This document shows, in pieces, positions 30,961 through 44,430 of a DNA stretch of 64,000 bases. Below the pieces are notes generated by a model that saw nothing but the letters and a program-made list of their open reading frames with translations, was not told the DNA's origin and did no database searches. Both the position numbers and the translations under genes were made by a program. Source of the stretch: Siphonodentalium dalli (Eukaryota > Mollusca > Scaphopoda > Gadilida > Siphonodentaliidae); the NCBI GenBank assembly GCA_032622095.1, contig CP136067.1:132435990-132499989 (forward strand), written 5' to 3'. The number at the start of each line of letters is the position of its first letter. The first letter of the stretch is position 1.

Positions 30961-32814
30961 CATGTCTAATTACACGGTCCCATACAGACCCAAGCCTATG
31001 TGGTGGACATTGGACGAAGTGCTATAGGAGTAATGGTGGAGTCATCTCTAGGACATGCGACACCGGTCACGATATCTTGCAGTTCTTATTAGTCGTGTCT
31101 GTAGGTTTTAATTAGTTTAGACGTTCATTTGAAATGTATCAATCGAAGGCAGCATAACTAATATTTGTGCGCAAACACCGATTGCGCTACGGGCCGTGCG
31201 TGGACGAAAAAGCCCAACTCTACCCAGTTCCTTCCATATGCAGGTAGTGAACGTTATCAAGCACGGTCCCGTCGGTAATTTGACATAACATTATAATGCC
31301 AATTTCGGGATGATAAAGTTTTAGAAAGTTGAAACCTGAATGTCCAAGCATGATATTAAACTGGCCGATGATACACATCACCGAATATTGAGACCAATAC
31401 ATAATCTCTGAATTGGCATTGTGAGATGAAGAGGGTTACATGAACAAAACAAATGACATATATAGCAAACAAATATAATTTTTGTAATATGTATTCAAGT
31501 ATACAGCTCATGAAAATATGTAATATATAGAGGATATTAAATGAGTGTTTCTCTCATATGATATTTATGAGCCTCCGGCGAGAGAAAACTGAAAATTCGT
31601 GACGAGTTTCATAAATATCATATGAGAGAAACACGAATTAAATATTCTATTTATCATATGACACCTATAAATTGATTATGATGTCCAAAACGCACACAAA
31701 TCACTAAATAGGTATATGACATCGGCGGCAAAAAGTTAATGTGACGTCACTTCATTGCACTGGAAGCCCAATTACACCTGCTGAACTAGCAGAAATAATA
31801 TGCACGCGAAGATATAGTGTGCTATTCTGTTCTCAGTTTGTGACATTATATCGTATGTTTATTAGATAAATACGAATTACATATTCTATTTATCGTATAA
31901 CAATGTCCAAAACTATATATTTCAAGATTATAATTGCGAGAATTCGGCATCGCGTTGATTGACGCGCACGAATTTGACCTGCATTTAGTTAGAGATGCGG
32001 CTCTGTCCAGGCTGCCATTCAGCCAATCAGAACACACTTTTTGTCAACAAACCAATCAAATTATCGGAAGGTGATATGAACTAGTAGTTCATATGAAATT
32101 GATTTATGACATACTTTCCAACGTAAATAATGATTGAGTCATATGATAAATATATATATATATATATTTTTTTTTAAATGTTTATTGAAGAATCAATCAC
32201 AATGAGGAATGTCACATACAAAATGGTCATTGAAATTTATATCTATATACAGGTATGGCATTCCTCGCGTTCACACATATATCTTGCTTACTGCACGCAC
32301 TCTCTTGGCTCACGACATTCACTCACCAGTGGTATAACATTATATAATATATAAATATATCCATGTGTATAGTATATAGTAATGTATTATATATACGTCG
32401 GATGTTTCGGATGAAGTCAACTATCAACATAGATGGTATTGTGGAGATGTGTGGTATAATATAGATCGTATTTGTTCTAACGGACTGGGTGATAATCGTT
32501 AGCAGTCTCAACAATTCAGGTAACTTTGTCGATTTTTTATTAAGTCGCCTGTTTGTTTAAAGCTTTTTCTATAAGGAACCAGTTTTTCGAGAATTTTGGA
32601 AGTTTCGATTGACATCGTGCTGTATATTTCTCGCAAGTGTATCTATATGTCAACTCTTTGAGGAAAACATTAACAGACAAAACGATTGGTATAAATTAAG
32701 ACAGATATATATATTGTTTAATTAGGAGCCACAGTAAGTTTGTAGTATAGTTGTTACTAATGAGTGGTGTGCCAAGACTCATCGTCATATTTGTGGAATA
32801 GAAATTTATATCAT
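30961..32814. repeat. AT-rich repeats with a perfect 26-bp hairpin
   Basis: 31545-31570 and 31609-31634 are perfectly reverse-complementary 26-mers (GTGTTTCTCTCATATGAT...). The following phrase, ATATTCTATTTATCRTATRAC, recurs at 31882-31902, and ATGTCCAAAAC at 31681 and 31905, suggesting a diverged MITE family. 32150-32166 is (TA)n. No gene. Confidence 0.6.
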
Positions 32815-35800
32815 TATTCCCCCCCCCCAATTACAGATATCTCTAATAAATGTCTGCACAGACTACAATCCCAAAAAATGTGGTTGATATCTTCCTTTTC
32901 ACTTTTACACACATCACATTTATCATCTTGTCTTATATTAGAAATGTGTAGAGAGCTATTAGTTGATAGTATTTTAGAATTTATTCAGAATTGTAACCAT
33001 TGTAGCTTGGTGTCAGGCGTCGTGGGAAAGGGTAGTTTGTCATATGTAAATACTGCACTTCCCATATCAGGAAATGTGATTGCCATTTTGTGTGCGCTTT
33101 GGTCGTAATTTGAGTATTGTTCAAAGCTTTGTAAAAATCTTGTCCTCCCCGCGAATTTTTAAGCAAAGTGCTGAAGTTAGTGGGTAGAATGGGGTAAGGT
33201 ACTCGAGTTATGTTGGCCAAGCTTTTTTGCACATAATTTTATCTGATGCTGTATAGTGTTTAGAGTGATGAAGTCTGTGCATATATTAAATGGCCTATGT
33301 ATGGCTTCTTGTGAAAGAAAAGAACCTTTACTGTCTAGCATATCGTTTATATACATAATCCATTTTTCGCGCCAAGAAGTGAAGTTTATTACCTTTCCAT
33401 ATTGTTTTATACTTGGATTATTCCACAGCGTACATGTGGATATAATGCAATTGTTCACATTTTGTTGCAAGAATTTTACAAATGATAACAATACGTCATG
33501 CCAGAATGGATTAGTTAATTTCTTTGACTGTTTCTCTAAATAGCCATACTCATATGTAAGGAACATGGGGTCTTCGCATAATGGAATATATGTGAGGGGC
33601 ATCCATTTTGGCGTTCTTTGTTATGAGGTGTCTCACCCAAGTTATTTTCATGGACAGCATAAAATTATTGACATCAACCATTTCAAGCCACCGTTTTTGT
33701 AATCTTGACTTTGCGTTTCACTCGATCGCGCTTTGAATTCCATAGAAAATTATAAAGCATAGTGTCCATTTTTTCATAAATATTTATCGGGATTTGGAAG
33801 TGACATGAAAAGGTGTGTTAATTTCGGGAGTAAAAGTGATTTTATTACAGTTATTCGACCAATAAGTGTCAGTAATCGGTGTTTCCATGCCTCAATCAGT
33901 CGTTTAACATCAGCATTCAGCAAGTTTTGTATCGTAATCGATTTTCATTTTGTCAAGGTGTGTATCAAAATGAATTCCTAAAAGATTGAATGAGCTATCA
34001 AATCCGATACCAAAATCTGAGAATATGCCATCTGTACGCCCAGTATAAGAACCTATCCACGATGCCTGACACTTACTAGGGTTAATTTTCAAACCTGAAA
34101 AATTTGCGAATAGTGTTAATACATTGTATACTCCCCTTAGACATTCTTCTCTACCGTCTAAGATGAAAGTTGTGTCGTCTGTGTGATACTGTGTGATTTT
34201 GTATTCAAAATTGCCGAGGTTAATACATTTGATGCGTTTATTAAATTTGATCATGATAGCTACGATTTCTGCGCATATCAACAAAATATAAGGCGCAATT
34301 GGGACACCCTGCCGACAGCCATGGTATAGTTGGAAGCTCTGAGATATATGTCCATTTATCAGAATAGATGAGTTGATATTTGTGTGGAAAGTATAAATCC
34401 ATTTGTTTATGGCATCACCAAAGTTAAAAATGTCAAGACATTTATTTATAAATTTCCATGATAGTGAGTCAAATGCCTTTTAAAATTCTAGCAGGAGCAG
34501 AGGACCGGGTATATCAGCTAATATTGTCTTATGGATAATATCATAAATTAATCTAGTGTTGTCTCCAATATACCGATTTTTTAAGAAACCAGTTTGGTCA
34601 TGGCTGATTATATCGTGTAGAACATTTTTCATTCGTTCAGCTATACAAGAAGACGTTAATTTATATGTTATATTTAACAGAGATATCGGACGCCAGTTCT
34701 TCAAAAGGTGTCTCTCTTTATATCTTATTTCGGAAGAGTAATAAGTCCTTGTTTTTGGGTTATCGATAATTCACCAGTATCAAACGCTTCACGAAGGGAC
34801 TCACAAAGAATTTGACCTAAGTTTTGCCAAAAACAATTTCCAAAACTCATACGGAAATCCAACCAGACCGCTGCACTTATCATTGTGTGATCTTTTCCAT
34901 GCGTTTGTTAGTTCGATTGGAGTTATTGGTCCTTCTACGCTATTAGCAGTATCGTTTGTTAGTACTGGATATGTTTCTTCCCCTAGGATAGCGCTAATAT
35001 CAAATTCCGTTGTTTTTGTAGATGGATATAAAGTACTGTAAAATGTTCTTGCTTCGTTCATTATATCGGACTGATTATCAACGTTTTTGCCAGTGGATTC
35101 GGTGAGCATCGATAGAGTTTTAGAAATGCAATTGCGCTTTTCGAGATTCAAGAAATGTTTGTGGGTTTTTCACCGTTTTCAATCCACCTGGCTCAAGATC
35201 TTATCATTGCCCCCTCGTATCTTCTTTTCTAATTTCATAGAGCTCAGAGTCTATTTTTTGTAATTTTTCCAATAATTCATCTCTTTCTGTTAAACATTGG
35301 TCCTTGTTATCAACTGTTGTTTCCAATATTAATTTAGATTTGTTTAATACGTCCTCTTTCGTTTTGCGTTATCTTTTTGGTTTTGGTGCGAAATTTATAG
35401 TTTCACCTCTTATATCCAATAAAATGGTGTCTAAAAATAAACATTTACTAATTTTACAGGTAACATGACTTGTATTTTCTTCACAATATTCAGTTTATAT
35501 TCGTATCTTAGTTTATGTCTTTCTATTATAGAATGCACCAATACTGCATATTCATTGTCACGACGTAAGGAGGTGTTACATTTCCAATAACCTCGACCTC
35601 TCTCAATTGTATTTAATTTTAATGTGAGTTATATTATGGAGTGACCAGAGCGGTATCCCGTTAATATATCGGTCCCTGTGCCAACTAGACTTAGCAGATC
35701 TTCAGATATCATAAAGTAATCTAGTCTAGCCATTTTTATTGGAGATATTTTTCTCTACGTATATCGTTTTTTTGTCTTTGTTGTTAATTCTCCAAGCATC

Positions 35801-36340
35801 CACCAGTTCGAGTCTGTCGACAAGGTCGCCCACCGCTTCTTTAGCCCAGGGATTGTTAACGTGTTTATAATTTAAAGTATCAGCGGACTAATTTGTATAC
35901 CATATTCCAATCACCACATATTATTATTTGGGTGTTACCCATGTTAATAATCTTAGTTTTCAACTGTTCGTAAAATTCAGGGTTATCTTCGTTTGGGTCA
36001 TATATATTAACTAAAGTCATTCTCAGTTTTTTACGGTTGCATCGATTATTATAAAGTTCCAAATTCATCTTTGATAGAATTGTGTATTTGAAAGTCGAAA
36101 TTCTGTCTAAATAGAATTGCCACACCACGCGATTGCAATGAGAATGGTGCCAATATTGTTTTGAAACCCCATTCTGTAGATATGTATCTTTCCATTTCAT
36201 TTGTGAAATGCGTGTCTTGTAGACAGTATATTGAGGCATTTTGTGCTCGTAAATATCGGAACACGTCGCGGCGTTTCTCTGACTGATTAAGACCTCGGCA
36301 ATTAGAAGACAATATTTTTATAGACACAATCGACAACTAG
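32815..36340 (-). pseudogene. decayed Tx1/L1-like LINE ORF2 (endonuclease + RT)
   Basis: Read from 36336 downwards: the endonuclease start IKILSSNCRGL, then LQDTH, SRGVAILF and (after a frameshift near 36050) IICGDWNMV. Further on come RT pieces KNWRPISLLN (34700), a stop at KAFDS (34480), CRQGVPIAPYIL and HTDDTTFIL in place of YADD (34180), then a C-terminal domain (WNNPSIK, 33420) and a zinc-like CDVCKSE...HIFWDC near 32870-32920. SSNCRGL plus this C-terminal domain is characteristic of Tx1-clade L1-like elements. Many frameshifts and stops make this old and inactive. Confidence 0.8.
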
Positions 36341-37720
36341 CATGCAGACTATCGAAACGTCGACATAGAAATACATAGGAGATCATGTACATATGTTTGG
36401 AAAATACAGCACAATAGCATATTATGCCACTGGAATAAGAATCAACCATACAGATCATGCATACTGACATACAAACATACTGAATATATAACAAAACAAA
36501 ATTAAGTGAAATCCGATACGAAGCCTCAATGGTTGAGGTTATAAGCGACCGCCCTGGTTCCGGTTCAACATTATGTATATGTTATTACAATCACCTGATC
36601 CCTATTTTCTTTGGAGTCAAGAAACTACATACGAGAAACTAGAAGTAAAACTGTTTTTTTTTAAAGAATTGGTCTAGAAGGTTGAAAGTATCTTTAAATG
36701 TAATTTACTCATGTATTACTTAACTAAGGACCACTATTATTACTCTATCTTAATTATAGATAGGTAAAATTCGAATGTAGGAAGAAAAATGAATATTCAA
36801 AAGTTGGTCTGAAACATACGTGTATTATACCTCAATCTCTCTATTTTAAAGTTGTATCACGGCAAAAATATAAAAATAGAATATCGATATTACTGCATTC
36901 CATTGGTGACCACGTGGTGGGCTAGATTATGTTTCATTCGATAGACTGAATAAAGACCTATTGTTATTCTGATAGGTGAGTTTGGCTGTTCTCACGCCAT
37001 ACCTCGTGCAGACAGTGAATATGAGGTCAATTTGTAGATTGACCCATATCTTCTGTATTAGTATTTTGGCATTTGGAATCCGCGTAGACAAGAGACGTTT
37101 GGAAAGCTATGGTTGGGGATTGATTTACAATATATCTTGATCTTAATATTCAATGAAATGGATTTTGAATGCCAGACTAAATGCTGAAGTTAGGTATGTA
37201 CTAGTATTTAATTAACAAACTTGCTTATACGAGTGCGCATAAGCATTTGGGAAGATAATTTCAATCTTGAAGATACTATGTTGTATTACTATCAGACTAT
37301 AAGGGGTCAAAGTCACTACGGTGACATCGGTTACTTATTCCCAGTTCCTTATTCCTTATCCGGAAACATTAAATATTGACCAAATAAACGGTGCGGTAGG
37401 GTGGCCCCACAGGTACATGTAACAAATATTTTATTACTTACTATAAAAAAGAAAGTTATGACATTCTGGCGACAACTTTAAATTTGGTTTGGCGCCTTGG
37501 CCGGCGGGGGTTAATCTGCACCGATTTAATTCGGGTAAACGGCTAAATATGCAATAACTTACGTATACAAACAGTATAATATGGCATAGTATGGGATTGA
37601 ATACGCCGCCCACTAATGATTTATTACTGGGTCTGTTTGCTCCAGGATTGGGCGATGTCCTCTATCGCCTTGGCCTCAATTAGCGGTCGGCCAGCGGCAG
37701 CCAATAATCCGCTGAAAAGA
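36341..37720. other. no gene recognised
   Basis: AT-rich. 37378-37410 (AATAAACGGTGCGGTAGGGTGG) recurs at 43285-43306. No gene supported. Confidence 0.4.
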
Positions 37721-38822
37721 GGCCGCAGCGAGAGCACGAGCGAGTAGCCAGTCACTCAGATTGGATGACCAGCCAAGTGAATTAAAGTGTTCACACGGAT
37801 TGTCAACCATGCATTGTTCTGATTTGGACGTACACCTACCTTTATCGGCAGTACATTAGCACTCGCGTAATTCATTTCGGCACACACGAATGCAACTTTG
37901 GGAATATACGTAACGATAAGACCAAACTCGGGAAGCAAAATTAACCACTGAACGGGCTTAACCCATTGACGGATGAGGTACGAAAGAAATATGTCTTACC
38001 TTTCCGTGTAACCCCAGAACATACCGAGCCCCTCGAAATTTATGCAATACGCACCCCAAAGGAAAAATCCCTTTCCTTGGTGGTTTAGGTTGTTGCTGAA
38101 ACTTCCTTGCATGTATATACTAAGGGAATGAACCCACCAACAACTACATATAACTTAACACAAATAAGTTAACTTTGCATACCGGTATATTATTACTATG
38201 GTTTTAAACCCACCATTCTATATATGTTTGGCTGTATATATATGGCTCTATGTGAGTGAAACCAAACATATATCATTAATATATAGTATTGTTTCACACC
38301 CACCACACAAGAGAATGTTCTAATTGCAGCATATGGAAGGTGGGTTCAAAACCATAGTATAATAATATAATGTATATGAAGGATATTTGTTAATTTACAT
38401 GTAGGTGTTGGTGGGTTCAATCCCATAGTACATACATGCAAGGAAGTTCCAGCAAGAATCTGAAACACCAAGGAAAGGGATTTTCCTTTGGGGTGCGTAT
38501 TTTTTTTTCGAGGGGCTCGGTATGTTCTGGGGTTACACGGAAAGGTAAGACATATTTTTTTCGTACCTAATCCGTCACGGGGTTAAGCCCGTTCAGTGGT
38601 TAATTTTGCTTCCCGAGTTAGGTCTTATCGTTACGCATATATTCGCAAAGTTGCATTCATGTGTGCCCAAATGAATTACGCGACTGCCAATGTACTGCCG
38701 ACAAAGGTCTGTGAACGTCCAAATCAGAACAATGGTTGACAATCCGTGTGAACACTTTTAGTTCACTTGGCTGGTCATCCAATCTGGGTGACTCGCGAAT
38801 CGCCCGCGCTCTCTCTGCGACC
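37721..38822. repeat. 1.1-kb palindrome (foldback element copy 1 with inverted flanks)
   Basis: Left arm 37721-38230 and right arm 38335-38822 are near-perfect inverses, with a ~105-bp AT-rich centre. The inner part (GGGCTTAAC...GTTAAGCCC, 37956-38595) is the same element as at 41345-41877. The outer ~230 bp of each arm is specific to this copy yet still inverted. It lies at the left edge of the 38.8-41.3 kb satellite. Non-coding. Confidence 0.88.
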
Positions 38823-41316
38823 TTTTAAAAATGCCCGTCATTTCGTTATATTAAATCCAGTGGGGAGTGTTCAATCTATAACATGCACACCCACCCCGCC
38901 ATCTCCATGGGATGATTATTGACGAAATAACGGGCATCTTTGGTCGGTGGTAATTTGAAGAACATTCATTAACTAAACCACCCGTTATTTCGTTATATTT
39001 AATCCAGTGGGGAGTGTTCAATCTATAACATGCACACCCACCCCCACCATCTCCGTGGGATGATTATTGACGAAGTAACGGGCATCTTTGGTCAGTGGTA
39101 TAGTTTGAAGAACATCCATTAACTAAAATATCCATTATTTCGTTATATTTACTACGGTGGGGAGTGCTCAATCTATAACATGCACCCACCCACCCCGATA
39201 TATCCGTGTAATGATTATTGACGAAATAACAGGCATCTTTGATCAGTGATCGGTTCCTTAACTAATATACCCGTTATTTCGTTATATATAATCCCGTGGG
39301 GAGTGTTCAATATATAACATGCACCCCCCCTCCCCGGACATCACCCGGGGATGATTATTGACGAAATAACGGGCATCTTTGGTCAGTGGTAGTTTGAAGA
39401 ACATCCATTAACTAAAATACCCGTTATTTCGTTATATTTACTCCAGTGGGGAGTGATCAATCTATAACATGCACCCACCCCGATATATCCGTGTGATGAT
39501 TATTGAAATCACGGACATCTTTGGTCAGTGATATAGTGTGAAGAACATTCATTAACTATATAAAATACCCGTTATTTCGTTATATAATACAGTGCATGGG
39601 GAGTGTTCAATCTATAATAAGCACCACCCCCCCCCCGAGATATCCGGGGGATGATTATTGACGAAATAACGGGCATCTTTGATCAGTGATCGGTTAAAGA
39701 ACCTTAATTCATAAACTAATATACACGTTATTTCGTTATATATAATCCAGTGTGGAGTGTTCACTCTATAACATGCACCCCCCCCCCCCCCCCGACATCA
39801 CCGGGGATACTTATTGACGAACTAACGGGCATCTTTGGTCAGTGGTATAGTTTTAAGAACATCCATTAACTAAAATACCCATTATTTCGTTATATCTACT
39901 TCAGTGGGGAGTGCTCAAACTGTAACGTGCACCCATCTGCACCCCCGCCATCTCCATGGGATGATTATTGACGAAATAACGGGCATCTTTGGTCGGTGGT
40001 AATTTGAAGAACATTCATTAACTAAAACACCCGTTATTTCGTTATATTTAATCCAGTGGGGAGTGCTCAATCTATAACATGCATCCACCCACCCCCCATA
40101 TATCCGTGTGGTCATTGTTGACGAAATAACGGGCATCTTTGATCAGTGATCGGTTAAATAACCTTCCTTAACTAACATACCCGTTATTTCGTTCTATACC
40201 CCCCCCCCCCGGATATCACCCGGGAATTATTATTGACGAAATAACAGGCATCTTTGATCAGTGATCGGTTAAAGAACCTTCATCAACTAATATACCCGTT
40301 ATTTCGTTATATATCATGGGGAGTGTTCAAGCTATAACATGCACCCCCCCCCCCCGACATCACCGGGGGGGGGGGATTATTGACGAAATAACGGGCATCT
40401 TTGGTCAGTGGTAGTTTAAAGAACATCCAATAACTAAAATACCGGTTATTTCGTTACATTTACTCCAGTGGGGAGTGCGATCAATCTATAACATGCACCC
40501 ACCCCACCCCACCCCCGCCATCTCCATGGGATGATTATTGACGAAATAACGGGCATCTTTGGTCAGTTGTAGTGTGAAGAACATTCATTAACTAAAACAC
40601 CCGTTATTTCGTTTTTTAATCCAGTGGGGAGTGTTCAATCTATAACATGCACCCCCCCCCCGACATCACCGGGGATGATTATTGACGAAATAACGGACAC
40701 CTTTGGTCAGTGGTGGTTTTAAGAACATCCGTTAACTAAAATACCCGTTATTTCGTTATATTTACTTCAGTGGGGAGTGCTCAATCTATATATAACACGC
40801 ACCACCCCCGCCATCTCCACGGATGATTATTGACGAAATAACGGGCATCTTTGGTCGGTGGTAATTTGAAGAACATTCATTAACTAAAACACCCGTTATT
40901 TCGTTATATTTACTCCAGTGGGGAGTGCTCCATCTATAACATGCACCCATGCACCCACCCCGATATATCCGTGTGATGATTATTGACGAAATAACGGACA
41001 TCTTTTATCAGTGATCGGTTAAGTAACCTTCCTTAACTAATATACCCGTTATTTCGTTATATATAATCCCGTGGGGAGTGTTCAATATATAACATGCACA
41101 CCCCCCCCCCCCGGACATCACCCGGGGATGATTATTGACGAAATAACGCTTTGGTCAGTGGTAGTCTGAAGAACATCCATTAACTAAAATACCCGTTATT
41201 TCGTTATATTTACTCCAGTTGGGAGAGCTCGAACTATAACATGCACCCCCCCCCCGAGAGTTTTCCGAACATTGATTAAATAAAACGTCCGTTATTTCGT
41301 ATTTTAATACCAAACC
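38823..41316. repeat. ~148-bp satellite, about 17 units, each with a palindromic core
   Basis: Each unit holds ACCCGTTATTTCGTTATAT, then CAGTGGGGAGTG, TATAACATGCACCC with a variable C-run, GATGATTATTGACGAAATAACGGGCATC and a ~40-bp spacer (CTTTGGTCAGTGGTA...). CCCGTTATTTCGT and ACGAAATAACGGG form ~13-bp inverted termini about 100 bp apart, so each unit looks like a small MITE repeated in tandem. C-runs vary from about 4 to 16. Lone half-sites occur at 45298 and 46577. Confidence 0.92.
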
Positions 41317-41895
41317 AGGAAATTATAATAGCTCCGGTGGGCTTAACTCCGTGATGGATTAGATACGAACAAAAGTTGTCTTACCTTTCCGAGTAACCCC
41401 CAGATCATACCAAGCCCCTCGAAATTTATGCAAACACGCACCCCAAAGGAAAATCCCTTTCCTTGGTGGTTTAGGTTCTTGCTGAAACTTCCTTGCATGT
41501 ATATATACTATGGGATTGAACCCACCAACAACTACATATATAACTTAACAAATATGATTCAATATTGCATAACGGTATATATTATTACTATGGTTTTGAA
41601 CCCACCATTCTATATATGGAAGGTGGGTTCAAAACCATAGTATAATAATATAATGTATATGAAGGATATTTGTTAATTTACATGTAGGTGTTGGTGGGTT
41701 CAATCCCATAGTATATACATGCAAGGAAGTTCCAGCAAGAATCTGAAACACCAAGGAAAGGGATTTTCCTTTGGGGTGCGTATATTTTTTTCGAGGGGCT
41801 CGGTATGTTCTGGGGTTAAACGGAAAGGTAAGACATAATTATTTCGTACCTAATCCGTCACGGGATTAAGCCCACCGGAGCTATTATAATTTCCT
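41317..41895. repeat. palindrome, foldback element copy 2 with inverted flanks
   Basis: Inner element 41345-41877 matches copy 1 but lacks its central 105 bp, so the arms meet at ACCCACCATTCTATATATGG. The immediate flanks, AGGAAATTATAATAGCTCCGG on the left and its complement on the right, are also inverted, and differ from the flanks of copy 1. It bounds the satellite on the right. Confidence 0.88.
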
Positions 41896-42260
41896 GAGGC
41901 CTAGTTTATCTAATCCAAGTTCTAGTACCGGTAACTCACCTTCTACAAGTTCAACCAAACTAACTCCGAAACCTCCCAGAAAATTAAAACTTTCAAAGAA
42001 GGAAAAACATATATGTCCATCGAATTACGAAAGTGTTCAGAAGAACAATTCAACAAATAAGGAAAGTTCAAGTTCGGAAAAAAACATCCACAGTTTCACA
42101 ACAAGTTTTCAACTATGCCACCGTGACTAAATCAGGACGCACGATAGTCGAGTCCATATCAGTATGTTGACTGGGGGTTGTCCAGCGACGATGACTTCGT
42201 GTCACCAAAGAAACGAAAGAAGGACTCAAAGAAACAAAAGTAAAGAAAAAAGAACTGTAA
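41896..42260 (+). pseudogene. possible coding remnant, Ser/Lys-rich then acidic-basic C-terminus
   Basis: From 41905 a frame reads SSSTGNSPSTSSTKLTPKPP then a Lys-rich stretch to a TGA-free end at 42128. In other frames 42100-42240 gives SGRTIVESIS and a DDDFVSPKKRKKDSKKQK ending at TAA near 42241. The codon-like runs with clean polar composition suggest a decayed protein end with two frameshifts. Family unknown; it could equally be chance. Confidence 0.25.
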
Positions 42261-43150
42261 ATAGTGTATATAATTGTAAAAAGGTAAGTTAATATTTTAT
42301 TTTATTCATTAATTCATACAAAGTTTTTATACCATTCAATCCTGTAATTCCTTCTTCATAATGGAACCTTCCTCTCCGTCCTCCAGATGGGTAACGTTCA
42401 CTTGGTCAGCCACGCGCTAGTTGTCTCCAGGTAATTTCCTTGTTTACAATGTGCGGTCACACTACTGGGCTCGTTTGTGGAATTGGCAGGTTTGTTTTTA
42501 TGCTGTCGTATCTAATCCCATACATTGCCTATAATATGCGATTACCACTTCATATGTGGCTTATTTCCTTATTCCAATAAAAAGTGTTTGTATTTGAAAT
42601 ATTAGATGATTTGATATAAGTGACAAGTCAATATTTAGTCGGTATATTCACAGTGAATTGTAGCTGGCAGCTGATTGGTTGAAATATAAAAATACTTCTT
42701 TATTTTTTTTCTGTATGTCACATGACTTTTGTTGATACACAAAACGACATGCTGTCAAATATGGACGCTCGAAGTTGCAACCAGGAAGTAAGTTTCAAAT
42801 TTCCCGCAAATAATCCAGAAATAACGCGGCGAATCGGTGAACATAAATAATTCACTGCGGGTCCCAGATGAAATACGGATGGATTCCCGATCAAGGTGCA
42901 ATGTTTTGTCGTTGTAAACAGTTAGTAATACCAAATATTGTCAAATTCAAGCAGAGAGGGCACAAGGTGGCACATTTCGTATACTAATCTGTTTTTTAAC
43001 ATAAGTCATAAAACATTTTGCCATTTATCCGAACAAAATCGGTGCACATTAACTCCCACCCGGCCGAATCAACAATGGCTGCTCAATCTTACTACCAGAA
43101 TGTCCAGCCTTATATGTATATAGTATATATATATAAACAATTCACAAGCG
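42261..43150. other. no gene recognised
   Basis: AT-rich unique sequence with no domain-bearing frame. Confidence 0.4.
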
Positions 43151-43155
43151 CCTGT

Positions 43156-43400
43156 GGGTGGCCCCCACAAACTATACTATAAAAACCGAAAACCGCACCC
43201 TCTAGTCCGTGCGGTTGCCACAGGAGGTGGCCAAAATGGCAACCATAGCTGTTTTTTGGTATTTATGAACCGATTTCGACCAATAAACGGTGCGGTAGGG
43301 TGGCCCACCCAAACTATACTATAAAAACCGAAAACCGCACCCTCTAGCCCGTGTGGTTGCCACAGTAGGTAGCCGTTTTGGTATTTATAAGCTTTCTTGA
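43156..43400. repeat. ~148-bp tandem duplication
   Basis: CAAACTATACTATAAAAACC, GAAAACCGCACCCTCTAG and GGTTGCCACAG occur at 43167 and 43313. AATAAACGGTGCGGTAGGGTGG precedes the second and has a third relative at 37385. Confidence 0.75.
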
Positions 43401-44319
43401 ACAGTTGATATTTCAATTGAGTTGCATCCTCAAGAATTGTAATGCTGGACCCTTTCAGTTGTTTGCTGCTGTCTATCATATCCAATTTGGGACCCCTGGA
43501 AGAAAACTTCACTAGAATTGGTCATATGAGTATAATGTAACAAAAAATATGAATAAAGTATATACAAAACGAAGCCTGATGTAAGCGTGCCTGGAATGGG
43601 CAAATTTAGCTTATTTGTTATGATCGTATATAGGTTATGTATGGTAGAGTAAAATATCAAACCAGTACTGGGCGATATGAGCCAGTCTAACACGTGTTCA
43701 ACAGAGTATCTCCGTCCCATGACATATATTAAGGCGAATGAACTAAATTAATTGCTTCTGAAGAAATATGTTTAGAATGGGGGTGGGGGGGGGGGGGGGG
43801 GGGGGTATTTAAATTTTTGTGTTCTCAACTGACAACCGGAATGTTTAAAAATTTCGACAATCTGAAACAGCACAATTTAGAGGGAAAGCAATAAACATCA
43901 TCATAATTTACAACAAAAAGATGAAATATTTTTATATTTATATCAGTGCAGTCAATATACCGCATTTTAGTTTCTAATGAGATATGTCCAACAGCTCTGT
44001 CAGATTAGACTTTGCATGTTTTCTGAACTTCAGGTCTGAAACCATGAATACATAATTTTATTACACACATGTTCATGAAAACAAAATCCACACCGTTATG
44101 CCGTCTAAGGCCGTGTGATCTTGTTCAAGTGTGTCGATCGACGTCACGGCCGCAGAGAAAATGACGTTCGCTTCAACCATGAGATAGGAAATAAAAATAA
44201 AAGCATCACACATGACAAGATAAAGCCTGTCTGTTTCTGAATAAACTTTGTAAGTTTTTTTGTCAATTAATGAATTATATGACGATGGTGTGTAATAAAC
44301 ACATGACATGCTTGCATGC
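43401..44319. other. no gene; poly-G tract
   Basis: A minus-strand frame at 43430-43720 has no recognised domain. 43780-43805 is a G-run broken by one T (about 24 G). Confidence 0.45.
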
Positions 44320-44430
44320 GAATGGGTTTGTCGATACGGCTCTTGTGCCATCGCGGAAGGATAACACTGGAGGTTGCACCGCTCGTTCTATCCTCCGCAC
44401 TGTACTTGTGTCGTATCGACAAATCCATTC
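44320..44430. repeat. 111-bp hairpin
   Basis: GAATGGGTTTGTCGATACG... pairs with ...CGTATCGACAAATCCATTC, with ~46-bp arms, a few mismatches and a short loop around AGGTTGCACCGC. Confidence 0.75.
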
